A stretch of 64,000 nucleotides of DNA. It comes from Bemisia tabaci (taxonomy: Eukaryota; Arthropoda; Insecta; Hemiptera; Aleyrodidae). The notes under the pieces were generated by a model that searched no databases, had not been told where the DNA came from, and was given only the letters and a program-made list of their open reading frames with translations. A program made the position numbers and the translations under genes. Positions 1 through 9,524 of the stretch are shown piece by piece. The stretch is taken from positions 2,914,001 through 2,978,000 of the forward strand of contig NC_092794.1 in NCBI RefSeq assembly GCF_918797505.1. Reading direction: 5' to 3'. Every line of letters starts with the position of its first letter. The stretch's first letter is position 1.

Positions 1-448
1 AAGCTCACACATGGAGAGAGAGTGAGAGTCGGAACAAAAGTGTGCTAAGTAAGGATGTCCCGGGAGGCAGTTAAAGTAATGGCGAGCTGTGGGAGGGTGG
101 GGGTGCGGGGGACGGGAGACTGACGAGAGGGCGAGTTTTAATGAACAGTTCAAACGTGACTTTTTAATTGCTGCAAAGATGCAATCGCGCCTGCCCGCCC
201 ACTCAATCCGCGCTCTCGCGTCGGACGTTGCACCACGCGAAAAACATGCAAACCGTCGTCTTTTTCCCTGAAATTTGAAGAGGGCAGCTGCCAAATTGCG
301 CAGAGTTCACCTGCCGAGGCAATCGATTCCACTGCCGCCAGATTTCCAGATTCCATGTCCTACTTTTTTGTCAAAAGTTCCGGGGTTCAAAAACAATACA
401 CATATTCGTTTCGGGTCCTTCGCATGGTCAAAATGGCGTCCAATATAT
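1..448. other. Unassigned GC-rich spacer with a G-quadruplex-type run
   Basis: I see no repeat copy, gene or RNA here. The first 350 bases are richer in G+C than the window average. The + strand at 91-116 has five runs of three or more G separated by 1-3 bases, a classic G-quadruplex pattern. Short open frames on both strands overlap each other and lack recognisable motifs. The segment could be intron, intergenic DNA or a regulatory region. Confidence 0.5.
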
Positions 449-987
449 GGACGTATTTGTACTAAAAGGAACTATATGAGGCCTTATCTGTAACAATGGC
501 GGATGTAAAAATTAACTTTTCGAAACACGCTTAAAAAACTGTTTTGGTCACACAAAAATTTAATATGTTTGCCTCTGGCGTAATGTACAGATCTCGATGA
601 TCACATCACAAGTATTTTTTCAAAATTTTCTCGATGCCAAAACAGTTTTTTGAACGTGTTTCAAAAAGGTAATTTTTCACATCTGCTGTTGTGACATATA
701 AGTCCTCATATGCATACACTGGAAAAAAAACGCATTGGATCTAGAGTTCAGACTCTTGAAGACATTGACAAGAAAAGGACTCTTGATTCAATCAGATTTA
801 AGCTTAAATCATAAGGAAATCCGCTCAAATTAAGAGGCTTGGTTCTTGATTTAAGCTTAAATCTGATTGAATCAAGAGTATTTTTTCTTGTCGATGTTTT
901 TAAGAGTCTGGACTCTAGATCCAATGTGTTTTTTTTTCCAGTGTAGGTTTTGCGTGGAACATAGTTCCTTTTAGCATAAATGTGTCC
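449..987. mobile_element. GGACGT-family MITE, long foldback variant (A1)
   Basis: The ends are inverted repeats: GGACGTATTTGTACTAAAAG on the left matches the reverse complement of the right end. They are flanked by the 4-bp direct repeat ATAT (445-448, 988-991). The arms continue inward as a long imperfect palindrome around 495-715. There is no coding capacity, so this is a non-autonomous DNA transposon. The superfamily is not identifiable from ends this short; a 4-bp duplication fits several. A CACTGG element (717-943) is inserted in the right arm, so A1 is the older insertion. Confidence 0.8.
717..943. mobile_element. CACTGG foldback MITE, CACTA-like, copy 1
   Basis: This 227-bp near-perfect palindrome starts CACTGGAAAAAAA and ends with the reverse complement. 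It is flanked by the 2-bp repeat TA. Related copies lie at 6043-6269 (flank TG) and 18411-18641 (flank TT), so the duplication is 2 bp rather than a fixed TA. CACTG ends with a 2-bp duplication suggest the CMC (CACTA/Mirage) group; that assignment is inference. There are no ORFs. It is nested in A1. Confidence 0.75.
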
Positions 988-1004
988 ATATTTCATTTAT
1001 TAAG

Positions 1005-1190
1005 TAAAACGTCTCGGAAGATTTTGAATTTTAACAAACAAACAAAATAAAAAGAAAGAAAAAAGAATGCTCCGGTGCACGAGCCTAAAGAAGCATTTTC
1101 AACCAGAAAATCAGTTAAATTCAGAGAAATTAAAGCGGGGCCCTTCTTAAGTAAAATCGTTGCATGCGATACGGCTTTTTATCGGCTTAG
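1005..1190. repeat. Dispersed block also present at 6278-6440
   Basis: About 180 bp is clearly similar to 6278-6440. Shared stretches include AGATTTTGAATTTT, CCTAAAGAA and AAATTCAGAGAAAT, in the same order and orientation. It does not look like a MITE, since no inverted ends are visible. At both sites a CACTGG element lies to the left and a TAGAGTCCC element to the right. Confidence 0.5.
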
Positions 1191-1364
1191 CAGCCAAAAT
1201 CTGCCAAATTTTTTACTTGACCGATGCGATACATCACACGGCATGGAACCCATGACGAATTACCCTAAACCAGCATGGGGAAAAAAGAATTATGCATCTT
1301 CTTGAAGTAAATTTTGAAATCTTTGAATGAAATAGAAGTTTGCAAGATTTCGTGTCATTTTAAC

Positions 1365-1675
1365 TAGAGTCCCTTTATGCTGAGAGTCAAGACAATTTGA
1401 ATCCATTTCTGATTGGTTCCCGTATTTTAGGCCTTCACAGTGTCACAAACGGGAATAAAGATTACAGTTTCACCGATTGCAAAGATTATAATCTGGAATG
1501 GACCGGGGAATTACGGGTTCGGCAAGGAACAAACGGAATGAGGGAAGGAACGAAGAAAGGAATTCGAGAATGGGCCGATCAAAGATTACGAAAAACGTTC
1601 AATTTCTGTAATCTTTATTCCCGTTTGTGACTCCATGAAGAGTGTTGTCTTGACTCTCGGTATAAAGGGACTCTA
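1365..1675. mobile_element. hAT-type MITE, TAGAGTCCC family, copy 1
   Basis: The inverted ends TAGAGTCCCTTTAT... are flanked by a perfect 8-bp direct repeat, ATTTTAAC (1357-1364 and 1676-1683). The terminal pentamer TAGAG fits the hAT consensus YARNG, and 8-bp duplications are the hAT signature. The 311-bp element has no transposase. A long imperfect internal palindrome carries AAACGGGAATAAAGATTAC-type motifs on both sides. A second copy lies at 6462-6773 in the opposite orientation. Confidence 0.85.
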
Positions 1676-2849
1676 ATTTTAACCTGGATTGTGGTTTTGA
1701 AAATGTTGAGGTTACGGACTGAGAATCGTGGAAAACTCTATGCGCGTAAAATGGTGGAAAATTTCAAGGATGTGAGGCTGTGGTTCAGGAAACTCTAGTA
1801 TTGAGAAAAAGAAACAATGGCAGAACGGAAATATTAACCTTAGATCAACCCAGCACCCAGAATAACTGATTTATACATATTTAGATACGAGTTATTCGAA
1901 TAATATCAGCCGGAGCAGCAAAAAAGAAAAAGAAAAAAATTCTGGAAAATGAAGAAAATTTCAGAAATCGAGGGTAAAAATTTGAAAAGTTTTGAATTCA
2001 TTCCGAGAAATGTCAACGCTGTGTCCATTCGTAGCCCAACTCGACAACCCTGGAGCAGCTCTCGTAAACTTGATTCGAGAGTTGTTTAAAGCTCGATTTT
2101 AGAGAGAGAGAGAGAGAGAGGGCTTACACGAAAGAACAATGCTCATAGAGCAAAGTTGGGGTTCATTCTCAAAAAAGTTAGATCATTTATGCATTCACAC
2201 TGAGAAGAAAGTTACAGTTGATCCAACTTGTGAGCGCCTTGTTGTTTAATCATCAGTTCGTCCACTTAGAAAAAGGTTCCAGCTGATATTCCCTTCGAAT
2301 AGAATTCCTCTTGAAGCAAGTAATATTCCATCTGTTCCACAAAGAAAAGAGTGCCAGACAAGGTTTGAATTACTCGTAGAGTAAAAATAATGTTTTCCCT
2401 TCAAAATCTTTCGTAAAAAGCGATTTCATACGACGAAATCAACTCCCGAACGAGATACCAACATGTACTTTTAATGGAGATTAAATGAATGTTCGGTCGT
2501 GAAATGACGTCATCCCAACGGTGAAACTGCAGAAATGCGTATCTCGGATTCCGACGCTGCCAACTCCTGTCAAAATTTATTTTTTAATCGGAAATATGCC
2601 TCGTGTTTTTTTGTAAAAACTTATTTCATTTTCGCTCTCTTTGTGAAGAATATTCCGTGAAAATTGCAATGAATATTGTTCACTCGTTCTCCTTCGAAAA
2701 CGGGCGTGTAGACTTTTAAGAGTCGCAAATGGGTTATGCACATTTTTTCGGTTATATATTATACCTATATATTTTGCCACTCAATCAGTGTTCATTACGG
2801 ACACTTCTAGTTATTGCCAGGACCTTCTGCTGCGTAATTAGCTTTCTTC
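1676..2849. other. Unassigned spacer with a GA microsatellite
   Basis: No gene is supported. A perfect (AG)n tract sits at about 2101-2120. The stretch at about 2500-2740 resembles, with much divergence, the CGACGG foldback family seen at 8806-9324 (a shared pattern of CAGAAATGCGTATCTCGG followed by an A/T-rich arm). I would not call it an element without an alignment. Confidence 0.4.
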
Positions 2850-3013
2850 CAGTGGCGTGGCGTGCTTTGCAATTTATCGATTGATCTCCCATTTAAATCT
2901 ATGAAAAAGAATCGATAAACAGGACGTCCGCAACGAACACCGTAATAATCGATTCGTTACCATAGCTGCAAATGGAGAAGTATCGATAATCGATCATTCA
3001 CGCCTCGCCACTG
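2850..3013. mobile_element. CAGTGGCG-family MITE, copy 1
   Basis: This 164-bp element starts CAGTGGCGTGGCGTGC and ends ...CGCCTCGCCACTG. Inside are the family hallmarks: a TATCGATTGAT motif, CCATTTAAA, GCAACGAACACC, and a TATCGATAATCGATCATT tail. No target duplication is visible at this copy. Copies at 14619, 16863 and 35221 keep 8-bp duplications, which makes the family hAT-like. Confidence 0.75.
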
Positions 3014-3598
3014 GCGACTTGATTTGTTTCCGTCAAACTCGTTCCTTTTCAAATTGACCCTAATCTATCGACTTCAGTTCAGTTATATCCTATCCAATTT
3101 CCGTTTCATTTCACTGTGTCGATGAAGTAACCGACACATTTCATTTTTTTCCAATTTTAAATTCCTCGTAAACTTTGTTGGTTGACGCGTAAACTCCCTC
3201 AACCAACAGTTACGACAACCTTCCAGTATCCTCGATGCTTCATTTTGAGTGACGCGCCTCGTAAATGGCATTCCATTAGCGGGGAGAAAAAGTTGCAAAA
3301 GCATTATAAGCCTGAAAGGTTCTAAACACATTTAAAATTGGAGGTTTCGAGCTAAGATGAAACGGAGCACTTTCCCATCCGGCCTTTCCCACAAGTTAAG
3401 CCCGTTTGGGATCTGCACGACGCCCTTTCCCATATGAAAAATTCATTATTCAGCCACTCCAGTCTAGAAGCCTTCGAGTCGCCGTCGCCACACTGCCGTC
3501 AAAAATTTCCCGATTTCAATTTTCCTTCTCCTCCTCTAATATTTCAGATTTTTTTCTTTTTTCTTTTGATTAGCGATCTTATTTCAAAATATCGTAAT

Positions 3599-3916
3599 GG
3601 AGAATTTGCATGCAAATTTTTTATAGCTTCATCTAAAAGTGCTTCATGAGCTGATTTCACAGGATTTTTTATAATTTTTTCTAAACTGGGAAATAATATA
3701 AAAATAGATTTAAAAGTGAGAAAATGCACCACCTCGTGACGTCATCTGGCGGCATTTCCCATTTAAACACACGTGTTTTAGCAGATTAGATCATTTCGTC
3801 ATATCTTCTCCAATAATTGTTCAATTCATGAACCAAGGATATACTCGTGTTCAGTTCACTCAGTAGTTTCCACTTAAACACGAAATTCATCAAATTTCAG
3901 ACACCTGCAAATTCTC
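3599..3916. mobile_element. GAGAATTTGCA family element, copy 1
   Basis: This 318-bp unit recurs at 57803-58116 in the same orientation and at 62654-62974 inverted. The ends are short inverted repeats (GAGAATTTGCA). Shared internal landmarks are a tract with GACGTCA followed by CTGGCGGCATTTCCC, then AACACG and CAGTAGTTTCCAC. There is no coding potential and the target duplication is unclear. It is probably a MITE with short ends. Confidence 0.65.
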
Positions 3917-3948
3917 TATTACCACAAGAACAATATGCCTTGTATCTA

Positions 3949-4288
3949 CACGGAGAAAAAAACCTCGTGCGTGGGACCCGAAGTTTAGGTCATATGGATC
4001 TCTGAAGTTTTCGGATTGAGCATCTGAACACTTTACCTCTAGCTGTCGAGGTTCGGATCACACATCTGAAACTTCAGTTCTTACATCTGAAGTATGTACT
4101 CCAGATGTGAGAACCGAAGTTTTTCGGATGTGAAAACCGGAGTACTTCAGATGTAAGAACTGAAGTTTCAGGTGTGTGATCCAAACCTCAGCAGCTGGAC
4201 CTAAAGTGTTCAGATGCTCAATCCGAAAACTTCAGAGATCCATATGACCTAAACTTCGGGTCCCACGCACGAAGTTTTTTTCTCCGTG
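3949..4288. mobile_element. CACGGA foldback element, copy 1
   Basis: This 340-bp near-perfect palindrome starts CACGGAGAAAAAAACC and ends with its reverse complement, flanked by TA on both sides (3947-3948, 4289-4290). The arms contain repeated modules of the type ACATCTGAA / CTTCAG in both orientations. A second copy at 24647-25661 carries a hAT element in its centre. The TA duplication is compatible with Tc1/mariner or CMC-type transposition. Confidence 0.8.
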
Positions 4289-4495
4289 TATCATCATAAA
4301 TTAAATTAACGAAGGTTAATTTACAGACAAAATAATGTTAGGTAATACAAATTATCTAAGAAACTATTAATTTCGGGATTCTCTGTCCTTCGTTACGAGT
4401 AAATTAAGTGTATTATCATATTACTAGATTGATAATGTTGTCTGAGTCATTCTTCCTTACATTAGTATATTGCTTTCTCTAAGTGATACTCAAGT

Positions 4496-4984
4496 GGACG
4501 TATTTCTGCTAAACGGTACTTTATACGGGTGGAGAAGATGGGATTCGATCTCTAAAGCTGGACGAGAACAAGCGCATAAAAGGGCGTGATTCCCTATAGG
4601 AAAGTGGAAAGGCGGGATTCTACATTCTACCAAACGGAACTGAGCGCCTACTCATGCGGCACTCATGAGCCGTGCGCTTGGCAAAAGAGCGTTGTGGGCA
4701 AGGCTCATGATTTGGACGTATTTCTACCAAACGGAACTATGTGCATTATGACGTGAGCCCTGTTATGCATATATTCATATGGGGATCAGGGCTCATGTTA
4801 TAATGCACATAGTTCCGTTTGACAGAAATACGTCCATTTAAAGACTGCGTTGCCGGGCGTTGTCGCCCTCGTCGTCGCCGCTGACGTCACTGGCGCTTTA
4901 TAATCCCCATTCATTCTTACGGCCCTCGACTAAGGAGCACACCCCTTCTTTCCAAGCTTCTTTCCGTTTCGCAGAAATACGTCT
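4496..4984. mobile_element. GGACGT-family MITE, long-core variant
   Basis: The left end GGACGTATTTCTGCTAAACG and an inverted right end near 4984 bracket a core shared with 27398-27763, 28371-28732 and 48067-48454. Core landmarks are GGCGGGATT, ACTCATGAGCC, CGCCGCTGACGTCA, TGGCGCTTTATA and GAGCACACCCC. The 4-bp duplication is not recognisable here. A 122-bp family member (4714-4835) is inserted in the middle. Confidence 0.7.
4714..4835. mobile_element. GGACGT-family 122-bp palindromic MITE, nested copy
   Basis: This is an almost perfect hairpin of 122 bp with a short loop. The ends are GGACGTATTTCTACCAAACG, flanked by the 4-bp direct repeat ATTT (4710-4713, 4836-4839). It sits inside the longer family member at 4496-4984, so one family member jumped into another. 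It has no coding capacity and would fold fully if transcribed. Confidence 0.85.
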
Positions 4985-4994
4985 GAGACAAGTC

Positions 4995-5566
4995 CATAGG
5001 GGTGGTTTCACGATAACTGGAATGGTTTTTTCGCCGTGACAGACAACACATTTTTCGATAATATTTTTAGTACTAATGACGATCATTCGAATTTTTTTGC
5101 ATTAATCTACACAGGGTTACGTGTTATACCGCTTTTTCAAAGATTTATCGCTCTACTTTTCGATTTTAATGTATAAATGGCCAAAATTGTGCTGTCTGTT
5201 ACGCTGAATTTTTACCGCGTAACAGACAGCACATTTTCGGAATTTACATATTATCAATTGGATTACATTTTCCAATAAGGAACCACTATTTCTGGCCCAT
5301 TTTAGAAACAACATATATGCCACTGGTTTCCCAATGCAGATATGTGCTTTTATGGGAGAGCCAGAAATAGTGGTTCCTTATTGCAAAATGTAATCCAATT
5401 GAGAAGTAGAGCAGTAAATCATTAGAAAGCGTTATAATACGTAACCATTTAAAGATTAATGCGAAAAAATTGAAGTGATAATCATTCCTACTAAAAATAT
5501 GACCGAAAAATGTGTTGTCTGTCACGGCGACAAAACTATTCCAGTTATCGTGAAACCACCCATAGG
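4995..5566. mobile_element. Foldback element with arms of about 90 bp
   Basis: The sequence at 4995-5090 (GGTGGTTTCACGATAACTGG onward) is repeated inverted at about 5470-5566. Both arms contain the TCGCCGTGACAGACAACACA segment. Inside lie a perfect 15-bp-stem hairpin (about 5193-5235, stem starting GCTGTCTGTTACGC) and a separate palindromic element (5256-5401). No coding frame is supported and no other full copy is in the window. It begins within about 11 bp of the end of the previous element. Confidence 0.65.
5256..5401. mobile_element. CAATTGGATTACA palindromic element, nested
   Basis: This 146-bp element has inverted arms of about 42 bp (CAATTGGATTACATTTT ... ending with its complement), each containing AAGGAACCACTATTTCTGGC. 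Related copies occur at 23311-23399 (one arm) and 57429-57566 (diverged). It lies near the middle of the 4995-5566 foldback and may be a separate insertion there. Confidence 0.6.
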
Positions 5567-6042
5567 CTTTCTCCCGTTGTCAATCTGGCAATGTCATGCT
5601 TTATCCCGTCACCAGGATGACAAAGACCAGGTAAACATCGCAACTTCCTCTCGGAATCCAAGTTTATTGTGGGGCGATCTTTGAAGTCGAAGCTCGACAA
5701 GTTGCGTAGAGCAAACAGTCGAAAGCAACGGGCATAGCAAATCTAAGTTCATGCCGTCACCAGTTCCCCTCAACTTTTCGCGGAGCACCAGCACCTCCGC
5801 GCTCTGAATATTTGCAACGCGCGGCATCAAATGTTCATCAATAATTTAGGTCGAGTAAAAATCCTGGCGCAAACTTCTTTGTCTTTAAACTGCTCAGGTC
5901 CATCTCCCTCGAGGTGATTCGTCCCGAGTTCTTGGGGCGCTCGGACTCACGTGGAATGAATATCGCTCCGATTGAGTGAAAAATCCTGGGAGATTTTGAC
6001 TTTCAAGGTGATTCGCCAAGCTCAAGTGACGTGGTTGATCTG
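5567..6042. other. Unassigned spacer
   Basis: I see no repeat family, RNA gene or convincing reading frame. Composition is ordinary for the window. It ends at the TG duplication of the next CACTGG element. Confidence 0.4.
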
Positions 6043-6269
6043 CACTGGAAGAAAAAAACGCATTGGATCTAGAGTCCAGACTCTTAAAAACATCGACAAG
6101 AAAAAGTACTCTTGATTCAATCAGAATCTAGCTTAAATCAAGAACCAAGCCTCTTAATTTAAGCGGATTTCGTTTTGATTCAAGCAAAAATCCGATTGAA
6201 TCAAGAGAATTTTTTCTTGTCAATGTTTTCAAGAGTCTGGACTCTAGATCCAATGTGTTTTTTCCAGTG
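6043..6269. mobile_element. CACTGG foldback MITE, copy 2
   Basis: This is the same length (227 bp) as copy 1 at 717-943. It begins CACTGGAAGAAAAAAACGC and is flanked by TG on both sides (6041-6042, 6270-6271). The shared 227-bp length and the different flanks show independent insertions. Confidence 0.75.
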
Positions 6270-6277
6270 TGGTAAAC

Positions 6278-6440
6278 AATCTCGGCAGATTTTGAATTTT
6301 TAGCAAAAATAAGGATGATAAGCCCCTGCGCATAAACCTAAAGAATCATTCTAAACTCAAAAATCGGCAAAATTCAGAGAAATGAAAGCAGAATAGTGCT
6401 TGGAAAAAAACCTCGCATTCGATACAGAAATCGATTGCTG
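6278..6440. repeat. Dispersed block, second copy of 1005-1190
   Basis: It matches 1005-1190 with substitutions and small indels. It lies 9 bp after a CACTGG element and 21 bp before a TAGAGTCCC element. Confidence 0.5.
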
Positions 6441-6461
6441 AATCGAATAGCTATTGTCACA

Positions 6462-6773
6462 TAGAGTCCCTTTATACTGAAAGTCAAGACAATTCGGCTC
6501 ATGGATGTCACAAACGGGAATAAAGATTACAGAAATTGAACATTTTTCGTAATCTTTGTTCGGCCCATTCTCAAATGCCTTTCTTCGTTCCTCCTCTCAT
6601 TCCGTTTGTTCCTTGCCGAACCCGTAATTCCCTGGTCCATTCCAGATTATAATCTTTGCAATTGGTGAAAATGTAATCTTTATTCCCGTTTGTGACACTG
6701 TGGAGGCCTAAAATACGGGAACCAATCAGAAATGGATTCAAATTGTCTTGACTCTCAGTATAAAGGGACTCTA
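6462..6773. mobile_element. hAT-type MITE, TAGAGTCCC family, copy 2 (inverted)
   Basis: This 312-bp element has TAGAGTCCC ends and a perfect 8-bp duplication, TTGTCACA (6454-6461 and 6774-6781). It is inverted relative to 1365-1675. Removing it rejoins a GGACGT-family remnant, which reads CACATAGTTCCGTTT across the right junction. It therefore inserted into the left part of the element now remaining at 6778-6928. Confidence 0.85.
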
Positions 6774-6777
6774 TTGT

Positions 6778-6928
6778 CACATAGTTCCGTTTGACAGAAT
6801 GTAAAATCTCGCTTTTCCATTTCTCCAAAGGAAACCAAGCCCACTTTCACATTGTTCCTCATGCAGCTCTCTAGAGCACACCCCATCTTTCTTACTCGTC
6901 TACAATTCCACTTGGCAGAAATACGTCC
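6778..6928. mobile_element. GGACGT-family long-core remnant
   Basis: The right part of a long-core member survives: a segment with AATGTAAAATC and CGCTTTTCCATTT, then GAGCACACCCCATCTTTC, then a terminal inverted repeat ending at 6928. The left half is absent, and the hAT MITE at 6462-6773 marks the broken side. Confidence 0.6.
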
Positions 6929-7295
6929 ATATTAACTTTGCTCCTGGCAATCACCCCCTCAATCTACTCGATCCACTGGTCCATACGTTTATTTGACGTA
7001 AGCTGCTGAGAGTTCTCTTCTCCGTTTCTGGAGGCGGTCGGCTCATATCTCATATCGGATGAAAACGGGATGGACTCGGCATTGCGTGGGTATTTACCTG
7101 AAACAAAAGAGAGAATAAAAATTGCAGAAGGATCGAGCTAAAAATAGAAACTGCGAGTTTGGACGACCTCATTGTTTTGTTTGTTTTGGTCTATCTAGCA
7201 AAAGGTTCTCCTTACCGGCTTATAAGATTTTTTTGAAATGATGTTTGAGAGTTCCACAGATCGCTATGAAACTTGAAACATTACAGGCCAAATTT

Positions 7296-7417
7296 GGACG
7301 TATTTCTATCAAACGGAACTATGTGCATTAAGACATGAGCCCTGAGACCCATAAGAATACATGCATACCAGGGCTCACATCATGAGGCACATAGTTCCGT
7401 TTGACAGAAATGCATCC
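7296..7417. mobile_element. GGACGT-family 122-bp palindromic MITE
   Basis: Exactly 122 bp. The flanks show AAATTT on both sides (7290-7295, 7418-7423), longer than the usual 4 bp, probably because the site was A/T symmetrical. The loop reads in the orientation opposite to the 4714 copy. Confidence 0.8.
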
Positions 7418-7506
7418 AAATTTAATAATGAAAAGAGCTCTTTGGGGGAAAATGCCACACTCAAGTTAGATTCGATTTTAGACCCTTCATCGTATAAACA
7501 AATAAT

Positions 7507-8047
7507 GGATCGCTGGACAAGGTACGAATTTAAGCATTTCTGATACATGTTTCTCAACTAGAATTTCACTTAAAACACGATTTTCGCATCAAAAATTACT
7601 GAAATCAACCTCTAACAAGATATTGACGTTTTAATTTCACATTGGTTACGGAAAATTTCAATTACCCGGTCACAAGAAGCTCAATACTCTTCGTAAGTCA
7701 AATCGCGCACTACAACGGTTTAGGCAGACCTCTCAATCAAACATTGCTCCTTTCCCACCCTTGTTATTCAAAGTGTGAATCATTTGCTATAGCTGAGCCG
7801 AAGCGTAACTTTGAGATTGCAATATTTTCCTATTTCAGAGACTGCCACAGTAACGTTTAGTTGGTGATTTGACTCACGTAGACCATTGAGTTTTCATGAG
7901 CGGGAGGTTTGGACTCACGCGTCAAGAACCATAAAATATCTTGGTTAGGAGTCAATTTCAGTAATTTTTGTTGCTCGAATTGTGTTTTAAGTTAAATTTT
8001 TGCTGAAAAACATTATCAGAATCACTTTGCACCGAGTCTAGTGGTCC
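7507..8047. mobile_element. GGACCAC foldback element, copy 1
   Basis: This 541-bp element has inverted ends (right end ...GACTCGGTG-type sequence then CTAGTGGTCC; the left arm is its mutated complement) and long imperfect arms meeting near 7800. Copies are at 41312-41858 (547 bp, better preserved) and 28736-30379 (interrupted), with fragments at about 38400-38452 and 62000-62117. It has no coding capacity. The duplication may be only AT or may be unresolvable. Confidence 0.65.
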
Positions 8048-8156
8048 ATTATTCCATTTTATGGATATCGTGAAGATATTTTCATTCTTCTAAAGACGAA
8101 AAAGCGTTCTCAAAACGTCACCTGAAAAGTCACTCGAGAATGAAAAGTTAATCAAT

Positions 8157-8278
8157 GGACGTATTTCTATCAAACGGAACTATGTGCATTAAGACATGAG
8201 CCCTGAGACGCATAAGAATACACGCATACCAGGGCTTACGTCATAATGCACATAGTTCCGTTTGACAGAAATGCGACC
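8157..8278. mobile_element. GGACGT-family 122-bp palindromic MITE
   Basis: Same length and loop orientation as the 7296 copy. The flanks share only AAT, so the target duplication has decayed or the end base is mutated (GCGACC instead of GCGTCC). Confidence 0.75.
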
Positions 8279-8564
8279 AATTAAATATATTGCCATCCGT
8301 TTCAACTTAAAATTCTCAAATCACTTCAAAAGTCCCGAGAGGTGAAAAGTGTTTAGACTTGTATCAGTAATGTTGTGAGCCTAAGGTACAATTCCCAAAG
8401 TCCTTACCAGGAATTACGGTTGTGACAGTAGCAAATACAACATACAAATATTTTAACCCTCCGGTAATACGTGAAGTATTTCAGGAATTGAAGGCGATTG
8501 AAGGATGCCTCTTCACACATCTCATTCGTACTTTACGAGATTTCGTCAAGCAGGAAAAATATTT

Positions 8565-8686
8565 GGACGTATTTCTGCCAAACGGAACTATGTGCATGAT
8601 GATGTGAGCCCTGTTATGCATATATTCTTATGGGTCTCAGGGCTCAAGTCTTAAGGCACATAGTTCCGTTTGGCAGAAATACGTCC
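8565..8686. mobile_element. GGACGT-family 122-bp palindromic MITE
   Basis: 122 bp with the direct repeat ATTT on both sides (8561-8564, 8687-8690). The ends are the canonical GGACGTATTTCTGCCAAACG and its complement. Confidence 0.85.
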
Positions 8687-8805
8687 ATTTGGAAGATCCT
8701 GCGTGGGTACGCAAAAATACTGGTGAGCTGAGAATTCACTCCGCAGGTCAACTTAATTATGTACCGACAAGGCGAGAATTTTATTTTTAATGATACTTGA
8801 TATTG

Positions 8806-9324
8806 CATATCGACGGTGTAGGTCGGGAAGCGTATAACTCGGTTTGCAACGTCGCAGACTTCCGGTCTTACTTTATTTTTTAAACGGAAAACTACTCAAC
8901 GGCAATTTTTTAAAACTGCCTTGATTTATCTTCTCTGTGCGAAGAAAATTCCACCAAAACTTCAAGAAATGATGTCACTTTGTTCTCCTTTAAAAAATGA
9001 CATCGAGGCGGAGATTTTTAGACACTGCAAACGAGATATCGACGGTGAAACTACCAAACCACGTATCTCGTTTGCGGTGTTTAAAAATCTACGCTCGCAT
9101 TTTATTTTTTTGAAGTAGACCAAATCAATATCATTCCTTGAAATTTTCACAGAATTTTCTCCGCACGAAGAGGAAAAATCACAGAAATTTTCAAGACTGG
9201 ACGTTAAGTAGTTTTTCATTTAAAAAATAAAGTATGACAGGAAGTCTGCGACGTCGCAAACCGAGATACGTGGTTTGGTAGTTTCACCGTCGATATGTGA
9301 TTGCCGACTTATGCCGTCGATATG
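8806..9324. mobile_element. CGACGG foldback element, copy 1
   Basis: The ends CATATCGACGGTGTA... and ...CCGTCGATATG are inverted. The arms share AACTCGGTTTGC-type and GACTTCC...ACTTTATTTTTTAA segments over about 120 bp. A central inverted pair carries ATCGACGGTGAAACTACC. A shorter copy is at 22400-22656. Diverged relatives are suspected near 2500, 9850, 18770, 36050 and 42340. Apparent short ORFs are by-products of the arms. Confidence 0.6.
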
Positions 9325-9398
9325 GTCAATCCATGCTGTTTGAATTTTTTATGATTTAATCGTGAACTATTGCGGTGTGCACGACTGCCACCTCATCT

Positions 9399-9520
9399 GG
9401 ACGTATTTCTATTAAACAGAAGTATGTGCATTAAGACATGAGCCCTGAGACCCATAAGAATACATGCATAACGGGGCTAACGCTATAATGCACGTAGTTC
9501 CGTTTGACAGAAATGCGTCC
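9399..9520. mobile_element. GGACGT-family 122-bp palindromic MITE
   Basis: 122 bp, flanked by ATCT on both sides (9395-9398, 9521-9524). Slight divergence in the left end (ATTAAACAGAAG) suggests moderate age. Confidence 0.85.
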
Positions 9521-9524
9521 ATCT

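Noticed and set aside
8962..9219. Overlapping 65-85-codon frames on both strands
   Set aside because: They fall in the arms of the CGACGG foldback and are interrupted in the copy at 22400-22656.
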